64,000 bases of DNA from Siphonodentalium dalli. Lineage: Eukaryota > Mollusca > Scaphopoda > Gadilida > Siphonodentaliidae. Under the pieces are notes generated by a model, which saw nothing but the letters and a program-made list of their open reading frames with translations, searched no databases and was not told where the DNA came from. Position 1 is the stretch's first letter; the number at the start of each line of letters is the position of its first letter. This document shows positions 1 to 12,290 of the stretch, piece by piece. The stretch spans positions 112,417,546 through 112,481,545 of the forward strand of contig CP136068.1 in the NCBI GenBank assembly GCA_032622095.1, read 5' to 3'. A program made the position numbers and the translations under genes.

Positions 1-127
1 GGCATCTTCTGACATCCGATATAAATAACACAGATTAATCGACGATGGAAATGGTAATCGATTATCGGCTTTATCAACGGTTCATCGATTATACGATTAA
101 TCGTGGCACCCCTAGGGTAAATGTGAA

Positions 128-260
128 ATCAAGCCTGAGTTTAGTGTGCCTGTTATTTGCAGAATGAGGTCCCAGAGGGTGAATTTAGTGACACTATCCC
201 ACATAGCGGGCCAGCATAAATTCACCCTCTGGGTACCTCATTCTGCTTAGGCCTCATCTT
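128..260. mobile_element. foldback MITE, family A copy 1
   Basis: Imperfect palindrome: GAATGAGGTCCCAGAGGGTG at about 162 is answered by its reverse complement ending at about 244, around a short centre. The same core, with the same flank (CTGAGTTTAGTGTGC on one side, CTTAGGCCTCATCTT on the other), recurs at 4250-4385, 4550-4690 and 31285-31415. It has no coding capacity, so it looks like a non-autonomous DNA element. Confidence 0.75.
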
Positions 261-425
261 TTCTGCAAAGTTTCTTTATTATAAATTTTCCATAGAAACT
301 TCTTCACATAGATTCTATTTCTTTTTTAGTTTAGTTTCTCTATATCTCAAAATTGGCAGATGACACATTGCATAATCAATGAAATATCAGAAAGGTTTGT
401 AAAACCGTCATCAGCAAGAAGAACG

Positions 426-511
426 TACAGTAATGCCCTAATTAATCGACTCCTTAACACAGCAGAATTATGGGTGTGTTTAAGGAGTCGATTAATTAGA
501 GCATTACTGTA
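426..511. mobile_element. internally deleted Tc1/mariner-like MITE, family B
   Basis: A short palindrome bounded by TA-CAGTAATGC and GCATTACTG-TA. It keeps only the outer arms (TAATCGACTCCTTAA and its complement) of the longer elements at 1564-1780 and 60064-60276. The CAGT-type ends and flanking TA fit Tc1/mariner-type target duplication. Confidence 0.75.
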
Positions 512-659
512 TTCATATATAGACTTCGGGTGACTAAAGTTCATGTTGGAACCATTGTTATGTTCTAACTCGCCTGTAGCTCGACCGAACATAAATTATT
601 TATGGAATAACTGCAAAGAATGCATGATGTTATATATACACTTTAACTCTTTCATGATG

Positions 660-890
660 GTAGCTGTACTGGTGCAGCATCAAAGATCATGTGCCAGTGC
701 ATTCTCTTATATATGTGAGTCTCACATATATAAGAGAATGCACTGGCTTACAAGGTCAAGGTAAATATTGTTAGGCCAATGTATTCTCTTATATATGCGA
801 GGCTCCCTATGGGAGACTCGCATAATTATATAAGAGAAAGCATTGGCATAGAGTTTTCGCAAAATTTCAGGAAGCTCCAGACATGAAAAG
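660..890. mobile_element. double-hairpin MITE, family C variant
   Basis: Two successive perfect or near-perfect hairpins, 692-747 and 774-847, both built on the stem GCATTCTCTTATATATG. They are joined by about 26 bp. The tail TTTTCGCAAAATTTCAGGA after the second hairpin, and GGTGCAGCAT before the first, are shared with the copy at 60760-61030. Confidence 0.75.
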
Positions 891-1563
891 GTTAATGTAC
901 AAACTCAAAGTTTAGTGATATATATCAAATCAGAATATATCAAATCAGAAGACATGAAATGAAGAATATTACATTTGTGTTACAATTCTTATAAGCATCT
1001 CCGAATTATAATGGGTTGAGGTAGGGGAGGGGGTCGATACAATGGGGATCTTCAGGTTCAGACGACGCAAAATTTACCCAGTTTGAATGACCAAAATAAA
1101 CTTGGAAAATTTCATTAACTCTATACCAGCCCTGCTATCTTTGGCGATTGATGATAAATTTATTTATGTAAACATTACAGTTACAATCAGGTAAAGTCAT
1201 TTAACATCGGCATATGCAATTGTAAATCAAAAGTTTTATTTGAAAATCTGTTTTTGGAATATTTTTCATTTTTCACCTCTTTCGTAATGTAAACCTTCAT
1301 GAATTGTTCCGAATTTGCCCAAAACGCTTTGTTGATAACATGACTGGCACTGTAGCAGTTATCTTCACATAACAAATACGGCATTAACCTTTCTATACTA
1401 AATTAATTTTACCATTCGGTTATAAAAGTATACACATGTCCATTGTAGCGGTATATTGTTCATTGGGATTAATTAGTTGTTGAACTTATTATCTGAACAT
1501 TTCCTGAGGGAACTATTCATCAATGTGTGTTTAGTATAGAAAGGGTTATCTTCAGGCCAAATA
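891..1563. other. no gene seen
   Basis: AT-rich DNA with a short G-rich run near 1020. The open frames are short and lack recognisable domains. Nothing can be assigned. Confidence 0.6.
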
Positions 1564-1780
1564 TATAGTAATGCCCTAAATAATCGACTCCTTGACCACA
1601 GCTGAATTATGGGTAATTTTTCAGGATTTAGTTGGAAATATGGCTTGTTGCCATTCATCGGAAAGCTCTCAGTAAGAGCTTTCCGATGAATGGCAAAAAG
1701 CCATATTTCCGACTTAATCCTTAAAAATTACCCATAATTCTGCTGTGGTTAAGGAGTTGATTATTTAGGGCATTACTGTA
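1564..1780. mobile_element. full-length palindromic Tc1/mariner-like MITE, family B
   Basis: This element is almost one perfect hairpin of about 215 bp. The outer arms are TAATGCCCTAAATAATCGA and its complement, and the centre at about 1660-1684 is GGAAAGCTCTC with its complement. The right end reads CATTACTG followed by TA. It matches 60064-60276 along its whole length. There is no transposase. Confidence 0.8.
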
Positions 1781-2229
1781 TATGGCCACTCGGTCACTGG
1801 AGAGTTATCAATACTAATAATGAAATAAGAACAAAGTTTATCTGTTTCTCTATGGTCTTCTTCGTGATGTTGGTTTTATAAACCTTTGTGATATATTCGA
1901 GTATCTTCGGGCCATTGTCATACGTCTCTAATCACTTGAATGCGGTTCGATACCAGGTCCTGTTATGGGTAGTTATACGTCTTGTTCTAGGTGTACATAT
2001 TTTCTATGCTGCCGGATTTCAAAAACAAAATGGAGCATTTTTCAAAGTAATACTATTATTTCTCCACTTCATCAAACAGACCAGATATTCAGTCAAAGTT
2101 GTGTCTATAGAAATGGAGATTAGGTCCTGTGTGGTTATGAGAAAAGTGTCGCACAAAACTGCCCCTCTATATGAAATTTGTATTTAAACACTGGTAAAAA
2201 ATTAATATTTTTTTAATTTACTGGTACTT
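1781..2229. other. no gene seen
   Basis: Unassigned AT-rich sequence. A tRNA B-box-like string (GGTTCGATACC near 1941) stands alone, without a convincing A box or acceptor stem. The 99-residue open frame here resembles nothing recognisable. Confidence 0.5.
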
Positions 2230-3185
2230 TTAAGATCTTCTCTGGATGGGAGCTATCAAATTTGAACGATTTTCGTTGAAAAAAACATTTTGGATTTTAC
2301 TCTTTACATGAATAATGTTTGATGCACCCTACATGTACATACCACATCCTCACCCAATTGGGAGCCATCAAATTTGATTGAACAATTTTCGATGAAAAAT
2401 ATGGCCGCTGGCAGCCATCTTGGCTCACCATACAGACCACATACCTCTTCCGATCATCACCAAACTTTGTATTGGTCTTCAGGGTGACCTCTAGATGGGA
2501 GCCATCGATTTTTTCTGAAATTCATTCAAAACATGACCGCCAGCAGCCATCTTTGATTTCAAATTTGAATCCATCCGCTCAGCTCGCAGCCCACATTTCT
2601 TGGGAGAATTGTTTTGAAAATTTTCAGGCATGTTTAGGATCACCTCAGTCCTCTAGATGGGAGCCATCGAATTTGAACAATTTTGGATGAAAAACATGGC
2701 CGCCGGCAGCCATCTTTGATTTTTTGCCTTTGCATGACTCTAGATGGGAGCCATCGAATTTGAACAATTTTGGATGAAAAACATTGCCCCCGGCAGCCAT
2801 CTTGGATTTTTGCCTTTGCATGACTAAATCCTTTGGCACACCCTAGAAAACACATACCTCATCCAATCTTCACCAAACCTTAAATGGATCTTCATGGTGA
2901 CTTCCAGATGGGAACCATAATTTTTTTTCGAAATTCGTAGAAAAACAACTGCCATCTTTGATTTTACTCTTTGCCTGACTAAATCATTTGGCCACACCCG
3001 TTATCCAATTGTCACAAATCGTCATATGGATCTTTGGGGTGTCCTCTAGATTGGAGCCATCGATTATTTCCGAAATTTGTTATAAAACATGGCTGCCAAA
3101 TTTTCAAATTTGAATCCATCTGCACACCCTGCATCCCACATTAATTGGTGAAATGTTTCAAATGAAAATAATTTCATCTACACAA
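2230..3185. repeat. dispersed family D, several degenerate units
   Basis: Repeated phrases recur in the same order: GATGGGAGCCATCGA, AACATGGCCGC, GCAGCCATCTT, TTTTACTCTTTGCATGAC and CACCAAACTT. At least four partial units are packed head to tail. The family returns at 6090-7540, 8040-8420, 46770-47330 and 47930-48080. Open frames within it are by-products of the repeat. Confidence 0.75.
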
Positions 3186-3219
3186 AACAAGACCATTACT
3201 CTAACTTTTTAGCTCACTT

Positions 3220-3600
3220 GAGACAAATTCTCTGATCGATCCATCCGTCAACAATTCTTTGAACATCTTCTCCTCTTGAACCGTAAGACCGAATTGGTTC
3301 ATATTTGGTGTGGATGTTCCCGAGGTGACTCTCATTCAGATTTGTTCAAATGAGGTCACCCGGTGAATTAGTTGAGAAACCAGGGCCATAACTCATAGTA
3401 ATTCTTAGAATGACTTTTTCTCAAGAAATATTGGGCCGATTTAGCCTATATTTGGTACAGAGGGACCTTGGGTGACTGGGGTTCAGATTTGTTCAAATTT
3501 GGATCAAATAGGGCAGAGCCAGGGACATAACTCTAAAAACCAAAAAATTCATTTTTGCAATTTGACCTTTGATTTTGTTTAGACACATCACAGCTACCCC
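3220..3600. repeat. dispersed family E
   Basis: Units carry the phrases GATTTGTTCAAAT, GGTCACC and AGCCAGGGACATAACTC, and recur at 4740-5460. The pattern is a degenerate tandem-like interspersed repeat with no open frame of note. Confidence 0.6.
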
Positions 3601-3924
3601 TGACCTCCCCCCCCACCCCACCTCCTGTCCCTGCCACACCACGCTGTTACCATACCATATCTCTTCCTTGTTCATCCCATTATAATCCTGGTTTTTATCA
3701 CAGTTGTAGGACTAACAATACACAGCTGTTTGTCCAGTCTAATTATCTCCCTGTCTCACAGCAGTTAACAGCAGTTTACTGCACCAGTTGACCATATGAA
3801 GCCATAAATGCTTGATTACACACAAATCCATGAGTGTCTTGTCCCCTTTACAACATGTTTTATCTCAGATACAAATTATTTATTAAAATATTTAAAAAAA
3901 AATTGTATTTAACTCCATGGTCAA

Positions 3925-3948
3925 TTATATATATATATATATATATAT
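3925..3948. repeat. (TA)n microsatellite
   Basis: A run of alternating A and T of about 22 bases. Confidence 0.85.
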
Positions 3949-4249
3949 TGTTTAACATTTTTTCTTTTTTTGAAAATTGAAAACTAATTCCATTACATTT
4001 CTGAAGGTTGTGCCCCCTGGCCCTTCACTCAAGTTCACTAATTCTGCCACCCTGGTCCCAAAAATAAAACTTACTCAAATTCTGGACAGAGGATAATTAA
4101 TAAGAGGCATTTACTTTGACTCTAACTGTATGCCTGGTATGCCTACAAAATATCAAGTGAAATCTGACATTTTTATAAACATTCCCTGGAGATCTGCTAG
4201 AAGTAATTAATTCCCTATCTATCCCTAACAATCTATCATGTATTGTTCA

Positions 4250-4460
4250 ACAGGGCAAATAGCATGCCTGTCATTTGCCGAATGAGGTCCCCAGAGGGTG
4301 AATTTGGTGATGCTATCCCACACAACGGGCTAGCATCACCAAATTCACCCTCTGGATACCTCATTCTGCTTAGGCCTCATCTTCTGGGAAGTATCTATAG
4401 TATCAAATTAACATTGTTGTTAGTTACATTTCCCTTCTAGGAAGTTTCTATATCCCCTAA
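4250..4460. mobile_element. foldback MITE, family A copy 2
   Basis: Palindromic arms GAATGAGGTCCCCAGAGGGT and complement surround a centre with a second short stem (GGTGATGCTA / TAGCATCACC). The right flank CTTAGGCCTCATCTT matches copy 1. Confidence 0.75.
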
Positions 4461-4544
4461 TTTGCAGAAGATAAAATTCATAATTGAGGTGAACATCAAC
4501 TTCAACTGGGGAACTTCAATCTTATCCTAGGTCTGCCATAGCAG

Positions 4545-4705
4545 TTGAGGGCCTTAGCAGAATAAGGTCCCCAGATGGTGAATTTGGTGATGCTAGTCCA
4601 CTGTGCAGGATAGCATCACTAAAGTCACCCTCTGGGGGACCTCATTCTGCAAATGACAGACACACTATCACACTATTTCAAGGCTTGATTGTATAATACA
4701 TTGTG
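4545..4705. mobile_element. foldback MITE, family A copy 3
   Basis: The same palindrome in opposite orientation to the copy 90 bp upstream: AGAATAAGGTCCCCAGATGG ... CCTCATTCTGCAAATGACAG, followed by the ACACACTA ... AGGCTTGA flank that precedes copy 1. Confidence 0.7.
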
Positions 4706-4739
4706 TTGCTTGAGGCCAGGCACATACAATGTAGGAATA

Positions 4740-5460
4740 GGCATACTATTTGCAGGCTTGCTCCTTTGGTGATTGTGATTCAGTTTTGTTCAATCAGGGT
4801 CACCAGGTCAAGTAGGTGCAAGGCCAGCTACATTACTCTTTCTCTCCATAGTAATTCATGGTGTGTCTTCTATGCAAGAATCAAATGGCTTATATTTGGT
4901 AAGAAATTACCTTGGGTGACAGATTTGTGAAAATGGGATCACAAAGTCAAATAAGGGCAGAGCCAGAGACTTAACTATTTCACTACATAGTAATTCGTAA
5001 AATATGTTTGCAAGAACTAGTTGGCTTATTTAGCATGGAATGTTCTTCCTTGATTGCAATTCAGATTTTTTAAAATGGGGTGACCTGGTCAAATAGGGGC
5101 CAAACGAAGGACAGTTTGTTTCCCTCTTAATATGCTTCCTTCACAAGGACCATCAGGTCTATTTTACTGATATTTATCATATGTATGAAGGGTTCTTGGG
5201 TGTCTGGGATTCAAATTTATTCAGATGGGGTCACCAGGTTAAATAGGATGGGGCCAGGGACATAACTACATTGTATATGTCTCTATAGTAATTCTTAAAA
5301 TGTATTCTCAAGAGAGGTTGGACTATTTAGCTTACACATAGTATGGAGCAATCAGGAGGATCCTTTAGTGACTGAGATTCAGAGTTGTTAAAATGAGGTC
5401 AACCTGTCAAGAAATGGCGGGGCCATGGGGAGTTAACACTTTTGTTTCTAATAAAATCAT
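4740..5460. repeat. dispersed family E, four or more units
   Basis: Four loosely repeated units of about 160-200 bp contain GATTCAGATTTGTT, GGGGTCACC, GGTCAAATAGG and GGGACATAAC, with heavy divergence between units. No coding potential is supported. Confidence 0.65.
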
Positions 5461-5579
5461 TGAAATACTAAATTCATTAAAACATGTACCTTGGAACCAG
5501 CTGACTGATTAATCTGACATACATGTATTGTATTTTGGGTCCATGGATAATTGGGGTTCAAACATGTCTAAATGGTTTT

Positions 5580-6089
5580 AGAAAAAGGCGCTTGTGAGAT
5601 TGGAAATTTCCAACAATTGAGAAAGTTTGAGGTGTCAGTTGTGAAATTCAAACCTAAGACTTGGGAGTCTGTAGCCCGGTCGGAGGGGACTTGTTGAGCT
5701 GGAGGAGGATGGGGTGATCAGTGGTGTACAGTTGGTAATTTCAAGGTGGATTTTCACCAATCTACATACGTGAAGTCTCTCTAGCCACATATCCTGTTTA
5801 GAGCTATTTCTTTTAAAGTGATTATGAAAAGTTCTGACTGTTGTGGTCTCCAGAGTCCCAGTCTGATCAGTCTTTGCAGTCTGGTGAGCGACCCCACAGT
5901 CATTGACTGTCTTGTTCTTAAAGATACAGATGGCCCTCGTGATTGGTATTGGTTGCTGTTAAAACAGTCACATCAGTTAAACTCACCATAAACAGACAGC
6001 ATATTAAAATAAAGACAGATTTTTTGTTCTTATACCAATCATAAATATCGCGTAAATTACATGTTATTATCAAGATTATCTATCTACTA
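5580..6089. other. no gene seen; small family G fragment
   Basis: Around 5600-5660 the phrase GGAAATTTCCAACAATTGAG resembles the homopolymer-bearing family seen at 29460, 43300 and 44740. The rest is unassigned. Confidence 0.45.
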
Positions 6090-7545
6090 TCAGTACAGTT
6101 GATATTTTTGAGGAAATTTTCATCTCGCTCATCCTCGCTACTCAAGATTTTGGCGTTGAATGGCTCACCGTGAATCACTCTCCCAAAATAATTGCTATTT
6201 CTTTTGGCACAACATACAGGCCTCATCCGATCACCACCAAACTTCATACGGATCCTATAGATGAGAGCCATCGACCCCCCCCCCCCCGAAATGCGTTTTA
6301 AATGGCTGCCCGCAGCCGAGCCATCTTTGATCTGAAATTTGAATCCATCGGCACACCATGCAGCCATGGAAACATCACCAAGCTTTAAATGAATCGTCAG
6401 GGTTACTTCTAGATAGGGTTCGTCGATCTTTTCCGAAATTCGTCGAAAAACATGGCTGTAAGTATCTATCTTGGATTTTACTCTTTGCATGACCACATCC
6501 TTCTGCAACACCATACAGGCCACAGTGTGCCACACCATCATCCGATAATCACCAAACTTCATTGGACCTTCGGAGTATAACCTCTAGATGTGAGCCATAT
6601 ATTATTTCCGAAATTCGTTAAATTCATGGCCACCAGCAGCCATCTTGGATTTCAAATTTGAAACCATCGGCACACCCTCAGCCCGGATTTATCTGAGAAA
6701 TATTTTTGAAAATTTACAGTCGTTTTTAGTTTAGATGGGAGCTACTGAATTTGAACGATTTTCGATTGAAAACATGGCCGCCGCGACCAGCAGCCATCTT
6801 GTATTTTACTCTTTAAATTACTAAAACCTTTGACAAGCCCTTTTATACAGAACACATCCCTTGACCGATCATCACCAACTTCATATGGGTGTCCAGTGTG
6901 ACTTTGAGATGGGAGGCATCGATTTTCGGTTAAAACCATGGCCGCCGGCAGCCATCTTGTAGTTTACTCTTTGCATGCTGACTAAATCCTTTGGCACGCC
7001 CTGCACACCACATCCCTTGGCCGACCATCACCAACTTCACTATGGATCTTCATATTGGCCTTTATGTGGGAGCCATCGATTTTTCCCGAAATTCGTTAAA
7101 AAGCACGGTTGCTATCAGCCATCTTGGATTTCAAATTTGAATCCAGTGGCACACCATGTAGCCCGCATTTATTGGAACAATATTTTTAAACGTTACAGTC
7201 GTGTTTATGATCATCTCTAGATGGGAGCAAAATATTTGTTTTCCGAATTTCGTTGAATAAACATGGCCGCCGGCAGCCGACTTGGATTTACTCTTTGCAT
7301 GACCAAATCCTTTGGTCGCCATACATACCACATCCTCCATGCGACCGTCATGGCATCATCGGACTGCATATGGATCTTCTGGGTGAACACAAGATGTGAA
7401 CCATCAACTTTTTCCGAATTTAGATTTAAAATATAGCCGCCAGCAGCCATCTTTGAATTCAAATGTGAATCCATCGGCACACCCTGCAGCCCACATTTGA
7501 AATGAGAATATTTTCATCTACACAATACAAGCCCTTTACTTAAAC
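6090..7545. repeat. dispersed family D cluster
   Basis: At least six units carry GGGAGCCATCGA, ATGGCCGCCGGCAGCCATCT, TTTGAATCCATCGGCACAC and AAATCCTTTGGCACGCCC, on the same strand. A poly-C run of about 11 lies at about 6277. The 160-residue minus-strand frame at 6080-6562 is the antisense of this repeat and is not called as a gene. Confidence 0.75.
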
Positions 7546-8039
7546 TTTTTCACTCCCCATCTTCTATGTCATTCTATTGACTGCTCAGCATACAGTTAAC
7601 GCTTCTCCAAGTTGAGCTACATTGTCATTGGAACTTACATACACTAACCGGTTTTGTGCATGTGTGTAATGCCTTTAGTCCAACCATCCATCATTATATG
7701 TAAAATGACATATTTTTCAACTCAAAGCGAACTAAATGCAGCAACGTTTTGATGCGGTGGTTAGTGATACCAGGAAAGTAGCGTCGATACTCGATTTCGA
7801 CCTCTGATTTGTCGATTTAAATTAGACATGATAAATAGTGATATCGACTATCGAGACACAAGTAATTTCTGAATTCTACTTTTATATATTTTATGTTGAA
7901 TTGTGTGTAAGCACGGTTAACGCCACCCAACAACACACGAATCGAATACCCTTGTGATAATGCTGATTGATATTAAGCAACGTCTTGTGAAACTTGTAGA
8001 TAATAGTCGGATATAGAGGAAGTGAGACAACTCTTGTTT
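7546..8039. other. no gene seen
   Basis: Unassigned sequence between two clusters of family D. There is no repeat match within the window and no domain in any frame. Confidence 0.5.
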
Positions 8040-8425
8040 TATTGGCCATTTTTACTCTTTGCATAACTAAATCCTTTGCCACGCTCTACAGACCATATCC
8101 CTCATCTGATCGTCACCAACCTTCATGTGGATTTCCGTGGTGACCTCTAGATGGGAGCCATCGATTGTTTTTTCCGAAATTCGTCAAAAAAGATGGCCGC
8201 CCGCATCCATCTTGGATTTTACTCTTTGAATCATTAAATCCTTTAGCAATACCTACAGGTCACATCCATATCCACAATCGTCACCAATCGTCATTCGGAT
8301 CCTCGGGGTGACCTCTTGGTGGGAGCTTACCATCTGTTTTTAGGATTTCTGTTAATGTTAAAAAAACATGGCTGCCAACGGCCACATTGGATTTTACTCC
8401 TTGTATGACTAAATCCGCTGAGTGT
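8040..8425. repeat. dispersed family D, two units
   Basis: Phrases TTTTTACTCTTTGCATAAC, GATGGGAGCCATCGAT and AAGATGGCCGCCCGCATCCA occur in the usual order of the family. Confidence 0.65.
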
Positions 8426-8788
8426 TTGTTATTACATAGACATTCCAACTTTCTACATTCCTTATCGCTCCATTAACTGTAACATTTGTCATTAGCCCCT
8501 CTCCATGTTGAGCTTCAGTGTCATTGACACTTTCATTTTTCATGAGCGTCCGCGGACCGCGTTATGCGGTATTTCTATATATTTTCTGAAGGTTTATTTT
8601 GCGTCATCTGTATTCCACTTTAGCCGAACGTTTATTGCTCTCATATCTGTCTTGCGTGGATTAATTTCGCTTGAATATTTTACTGAAGGGGAGTACGGTG
8701 AAATCTGCAGTCGATTCGTTTTCGATGCTTTACATACAAATTGTTGAAAGCATTCGTCGTTTACCTTATACTAATTCACTGTTGTAAA

Positions 8789-8818
8789 AGCCTGGTAAAC
8801 CATGGTGTTTACCAGGCT
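8789..8818. repeat. perfect 12-bp-stem hairpin
   Basis: AGCCTGGTAAAC is followed after CATGGT by its exact complement GTTTACCAGGCT. The nearby motif GGTAAAAGCC recurs at 8873 and 9345, so this may be part of a larger degenerate repeat. No run of T's follows, and this is not a terminator call. Confidence 0.7.
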
Positions 8819-8937
8819 CTTCTTCGGTAGCATATGTTAAAGTCAGGTTAACAATCAGTATTATATTCTGGTAAAAGCCATTTAAAAAGGACATACCCTT
8901 GTAAATTCCAAGTAGATGCATTGTAAAGTCAGATTAA

Positions 8938-9329
8938 CCCTTTACCCAACAAAACGGCCAAAACCGGCCAAATAAAGCTTCAACAGCCTAAAATATCTTC
9001 GGTCTGTCTCAATAGAACCATACAAATATGGATATCATTGGAACCGGCTCCTTGACCACATTGTGATAGTTACAGTTATGCCCTATGCCAATGCATTCTC
9101 TTATATATGCGAGTCGACCATAGGTCGCCTCGCATATATAAGAGAATGCATTGGCCTAAAAAAAATCTTTTTTTAACACTTTTTACCATTTTTTCTTACA
9201 TTCTTTAACAATTTTATAATTTTTAATGTGTTAAGCCAATGCATTCTCTTATATATGCGAGGCGACCTATGGTCGACTCGCACATATAAGAGAATGCATT
9301 GGCACAGGGCCCTTCTGTTGGGTAAAGGG
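8938..9329. mobile_element. double-hairpin MITE, family C, near full length
   Basis: The ends are inverted: CCCTTTACCCAACA at 8938 and TGTTGGGTAAAGGG ending at 9329. TTAA precedes the left end, as it does in the truncated copy at 32848, which suggests a TTAA target as used by piggyBac-type elements. The right end lacks TTAA. Inside are two hairpins, 9092-9154 and 9234-9303, with the stem CCAATGCATTCTCTTATATA. Their loops are mirror images: GAGTCGACCATAGGTCGCCT in the first and GAGGCGACCTATGGTCGACT in the second. Confidence 0.75.
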
Positions 9330-10244
9330 AAGACGCGTATACTCTGGTAAAAGCCACGTAAAACCCATGCATGTAAAACCCTTTGTAAATCTTGGTAAAG
9401 TCATGTTTACAATGAAAAAAAATCAAAGTGGTCAGACTCGTGCTATTCAGTTGGACATCGTAGATTTATCTAATTGGAAACTTTTATAATAATTTAGGGA
9501 AAACTGCGAGTAACAATGCATGCGGGAATCAGCTAAGCGAATATAAATTATGCTGAAGAAATCACCTCCCTGGTTTTCTCAATATTTGTTAAATATCCTG
9601 AAACATCCACTGTATGTTTATTTTAATCCGGGTCACGTGACTAACGACCATGATCTCCGGAATTTTACAGCAGCTTTACCAGTTTCGTCCTTGACCTCCT
9701 TGACTCGTGCTATATAGTCGTCTCAATCCCTTGTTGAACGCGATACAGAATTAGGCTAATAGCAAGACTTCTTCGTGAACAGAATACTTCACAGATGTTC
9801 CGCCGTGGCACTGGCCGTGGGCGTATAATCTTCTAGATAAATCACTTCTGTCACGAACATCAAGCTCATCAATGCAGAAGTTTCCATTTGATCTATTCTG
9901 ACTTATCCCTGATTAGAGAGCAACTTTTGTGGTCATATATATGTTATTATGTTACATTCAATCTGTTATAAACCAGTGATTAAATTTTGGCAAAAATTTA
10001 TGACTAAAATTTGGTGAAATGCATAAATCTTCCAGTCATTTGGCCAGATCACTGAATTTTACTGCCAGTCGTTTGGCCAAATGCATATTTGGGATAAATT
10101 AGGGATTAAGGGGATATACATTTTGTATTAAATTATATTTATTTAACAAATACCAACTCAGGAACCAAGCAATTTGGTCCCACTTTGGTTCCATCTCGAT
10201 CCAAGATGTATGTGGGAACACGACCTAGCTTAAATGTTCTAGCC
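9330..10244. other. no gene seen
   Basis: Unassigned sequence. A local repeat of the CATTTGGCCA kind lies at 10035-10085. No exon-like frame with splice sites was recognised. Confidence 0.5.
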
Positions 10245-10615
10245 TAACATATGCATGTTTATTCATCAGTAGGTGAAGGTCCCAGCTCGACATTACATTA
10301 TTTAAGAGACTTTGTGGACGAATTTGATTTGCGCCATTTCCAATCATGGAATTTTCATTTTTTTTTAATGTTTGTTACAATAAAGTCACTAAAAAGCATG
10401 CAATTTCAAACTGGGACCACCTCATACTTTAAAATAGATTTTATCGAGGAACAAATATTAACAAAGAAATATATTCTCTGCCTTGTTTCTTCAATGTTAT
10501 AAAGTTCCTTGTCAGAACATCAAAAGGTTCACAGGTTTTGTACTGGTGGAATATAATATCTACGGTCGTTAGCCTAAGTAGAGATTCATGGCATGATATA
10601 CACCACTATATAACT
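10245..10615. mobile_element. inverted-repeat element, family F
   Basis: Contains GTAGGTGAAGGTCCCAGCTC, CTGGGACCACCTCATACT, GTTATAAAGTTCCTTGTCAG and TTTTGTACTGGTGGAATATA, then TAGAGATTCATGGCATGATA. The same phrases in inverted order make up 25320-25790 and part of 26620-26930. Confidence 0.55.
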
Positions 10616-11009
10616 CTGAAATTCTTGTCAAACGAATGCCAGAAATTCCACAAAGTTAATGTAAGTGACAAGTTCACGCCAACTTTCACTCCGAGACACA
10701 ACAAAACGATAATCATATTCATTTTTTCGTCGAGCATAATTGCCCTTGAGGAACAATCGGAATATGACTTATTTTGTTTTTCATGGAAACCGAAGAAACA
10801 TATATCCGGTGTGCATAATACGAACATACCCATAGTATAAGGCAGTGTCATTTTTTGCGATACTGTTCTGCTAATTTGCATTTCAGACGAATATTATTCA
10901 TGTCGGCTTTGTGACGCCTGCAACGGAACATAATAATTTAATACCTCTCCGATCTCACGTGATAAATTTACTCGCGTTATCAGTTTACGATCACGCGTGC
11001 GAAAATTGT

Positions 11010-11978
11010 ACTTAAGGACATTGCTAACCCAATTTTCCCCAAATTGAATGGAGTCCAAAATAAAGGTTTATGTTCACTTTTATTAGTAATCACAGGAATC
11101 AAACCCATGGATGCAACTTTTGAAGAGTATAATTCATGGTAGATTATGTTAGAAATTCAAAATGTGAAATTTGTAGAAATGTTTTTAATTTATTTTCTCG
11201 AACCCAAATCCAACAAACACAAAGATCATACGGAAGAAAAAGATATGGGTATGTGTACTGAACACTGTGAAGAGTGATGAACAATAATGATATACTCACA
11301 TTTCTTCAGTTTTATTAAGACTTTTGGCTTGGAAGCAGTTGTTTACAAATGGTAGATTTCATTGCTCAGAAAAGCTATTTGGGAACTGAATTTGATGGGT
11401 CAAGTTAATGTTCACTCAAGCCAGCTGGGATTATGACCAGCAGGTGCTGACCCATGAGAATTTTATATCCTATTCAGGCTGATTTGTGACCTAGTTTCTG
11501 GGCTATGGGGTACCACCAGATTGGGGATTACACAGTTCTTTTGTCAAGAGATTCACAACACACCACTGTCCACAGATATGAACACTTAACTGTCACCTCA
11601 CTACAAGTGATGTCAGACAAGTTTCTAAATTATTTGCAAACAATTGGTTCTTAGTAATTTTCTCAAAGAATGCTTGATAAATATAAATATTATTTTATTG
11701 TTCATCATTCTTCACAGTGTTCAGTACACATTGCCATATGTTTTTTTTATATGGACTTTGTGTTTATTGATTTTGGGTTCGAAAAAATGGATTTTAAAAA
11801 CCTCTATAATTTTCACATTTAGTATTTATAACATATTCCACCATGAATTATACTCTTAAAATGTTGCATTCATGGGGTTGGTTACTGTGATTACTAACAA
11901 AAGTGAACATAAACCTTTATTTTGACTCCATCAAATTTGTGGAAAATTGGGTTAGCAAAGTCCTTAATGTTACCCATC
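11010..11978. mobile_element. long-inverted-repeat element bounded by TTAA, copy 1
   Basis: The left arm starts TTAAGGACATTGCTAACCC and runs to about 11290. The right arm runs from about 11697 to GGGTTAGCAAAGTCCTTAA. The arms are about 275 bp and imperfect. TTAA at both outer ends could be a target-site duplication. The centre of about 400 bp has no recognisable gene. Confidence 0.6.
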
Positions 11979-12202
11979 CGCGCGATATCACGAACAAGAT
12001 AAACCGTTATTGATATGTTATGCAGGTTTATACATATGTACGTATATAAATGGTACCAGCATTAACCTGTAGCAAATGGTAACACTAGCACCTTCAGACG
12101 TTTTAGTCAGAGGTATACACCCTAAATGACATCGAAAGCTAAATTGTATACTAAATCAGATAGCAGTTATGAATCCCAAATGATCGAGCACATATCTTCT
12201 AT

Positions 12203-12204
12203 CT

Positions 12205-12257
<53 letters not shown>

Positions 12258-12290
12258 GCTATATATATATATATATATATATATAAATAT
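12203..12290. repeat. (TA)n microsatellite
   Basis: About 85 bases of nearly pure alternating TA with single interruptions. The equivalent position in the second duplicate (about 14475) has only CTATC units, so the expansion arose after, or was lost since, the duplication. Confidence 0.85.

Noticed and set aside
1941-1951. tRNA B-box-like GGTTCGATACC (also 16297)
   Set aside because: No A box at the right distance and no pairing acceptor or T stems around either site.
6080-6562. 160-residue open frame, minus strand
   Set aside because: It is the antisense of dispersed family D units and has no domain or splice context.
8789-8818. Rho-independent terminator
   Set aside because: A hairpin in an animal genome without a T tract; part of local repeat structure.
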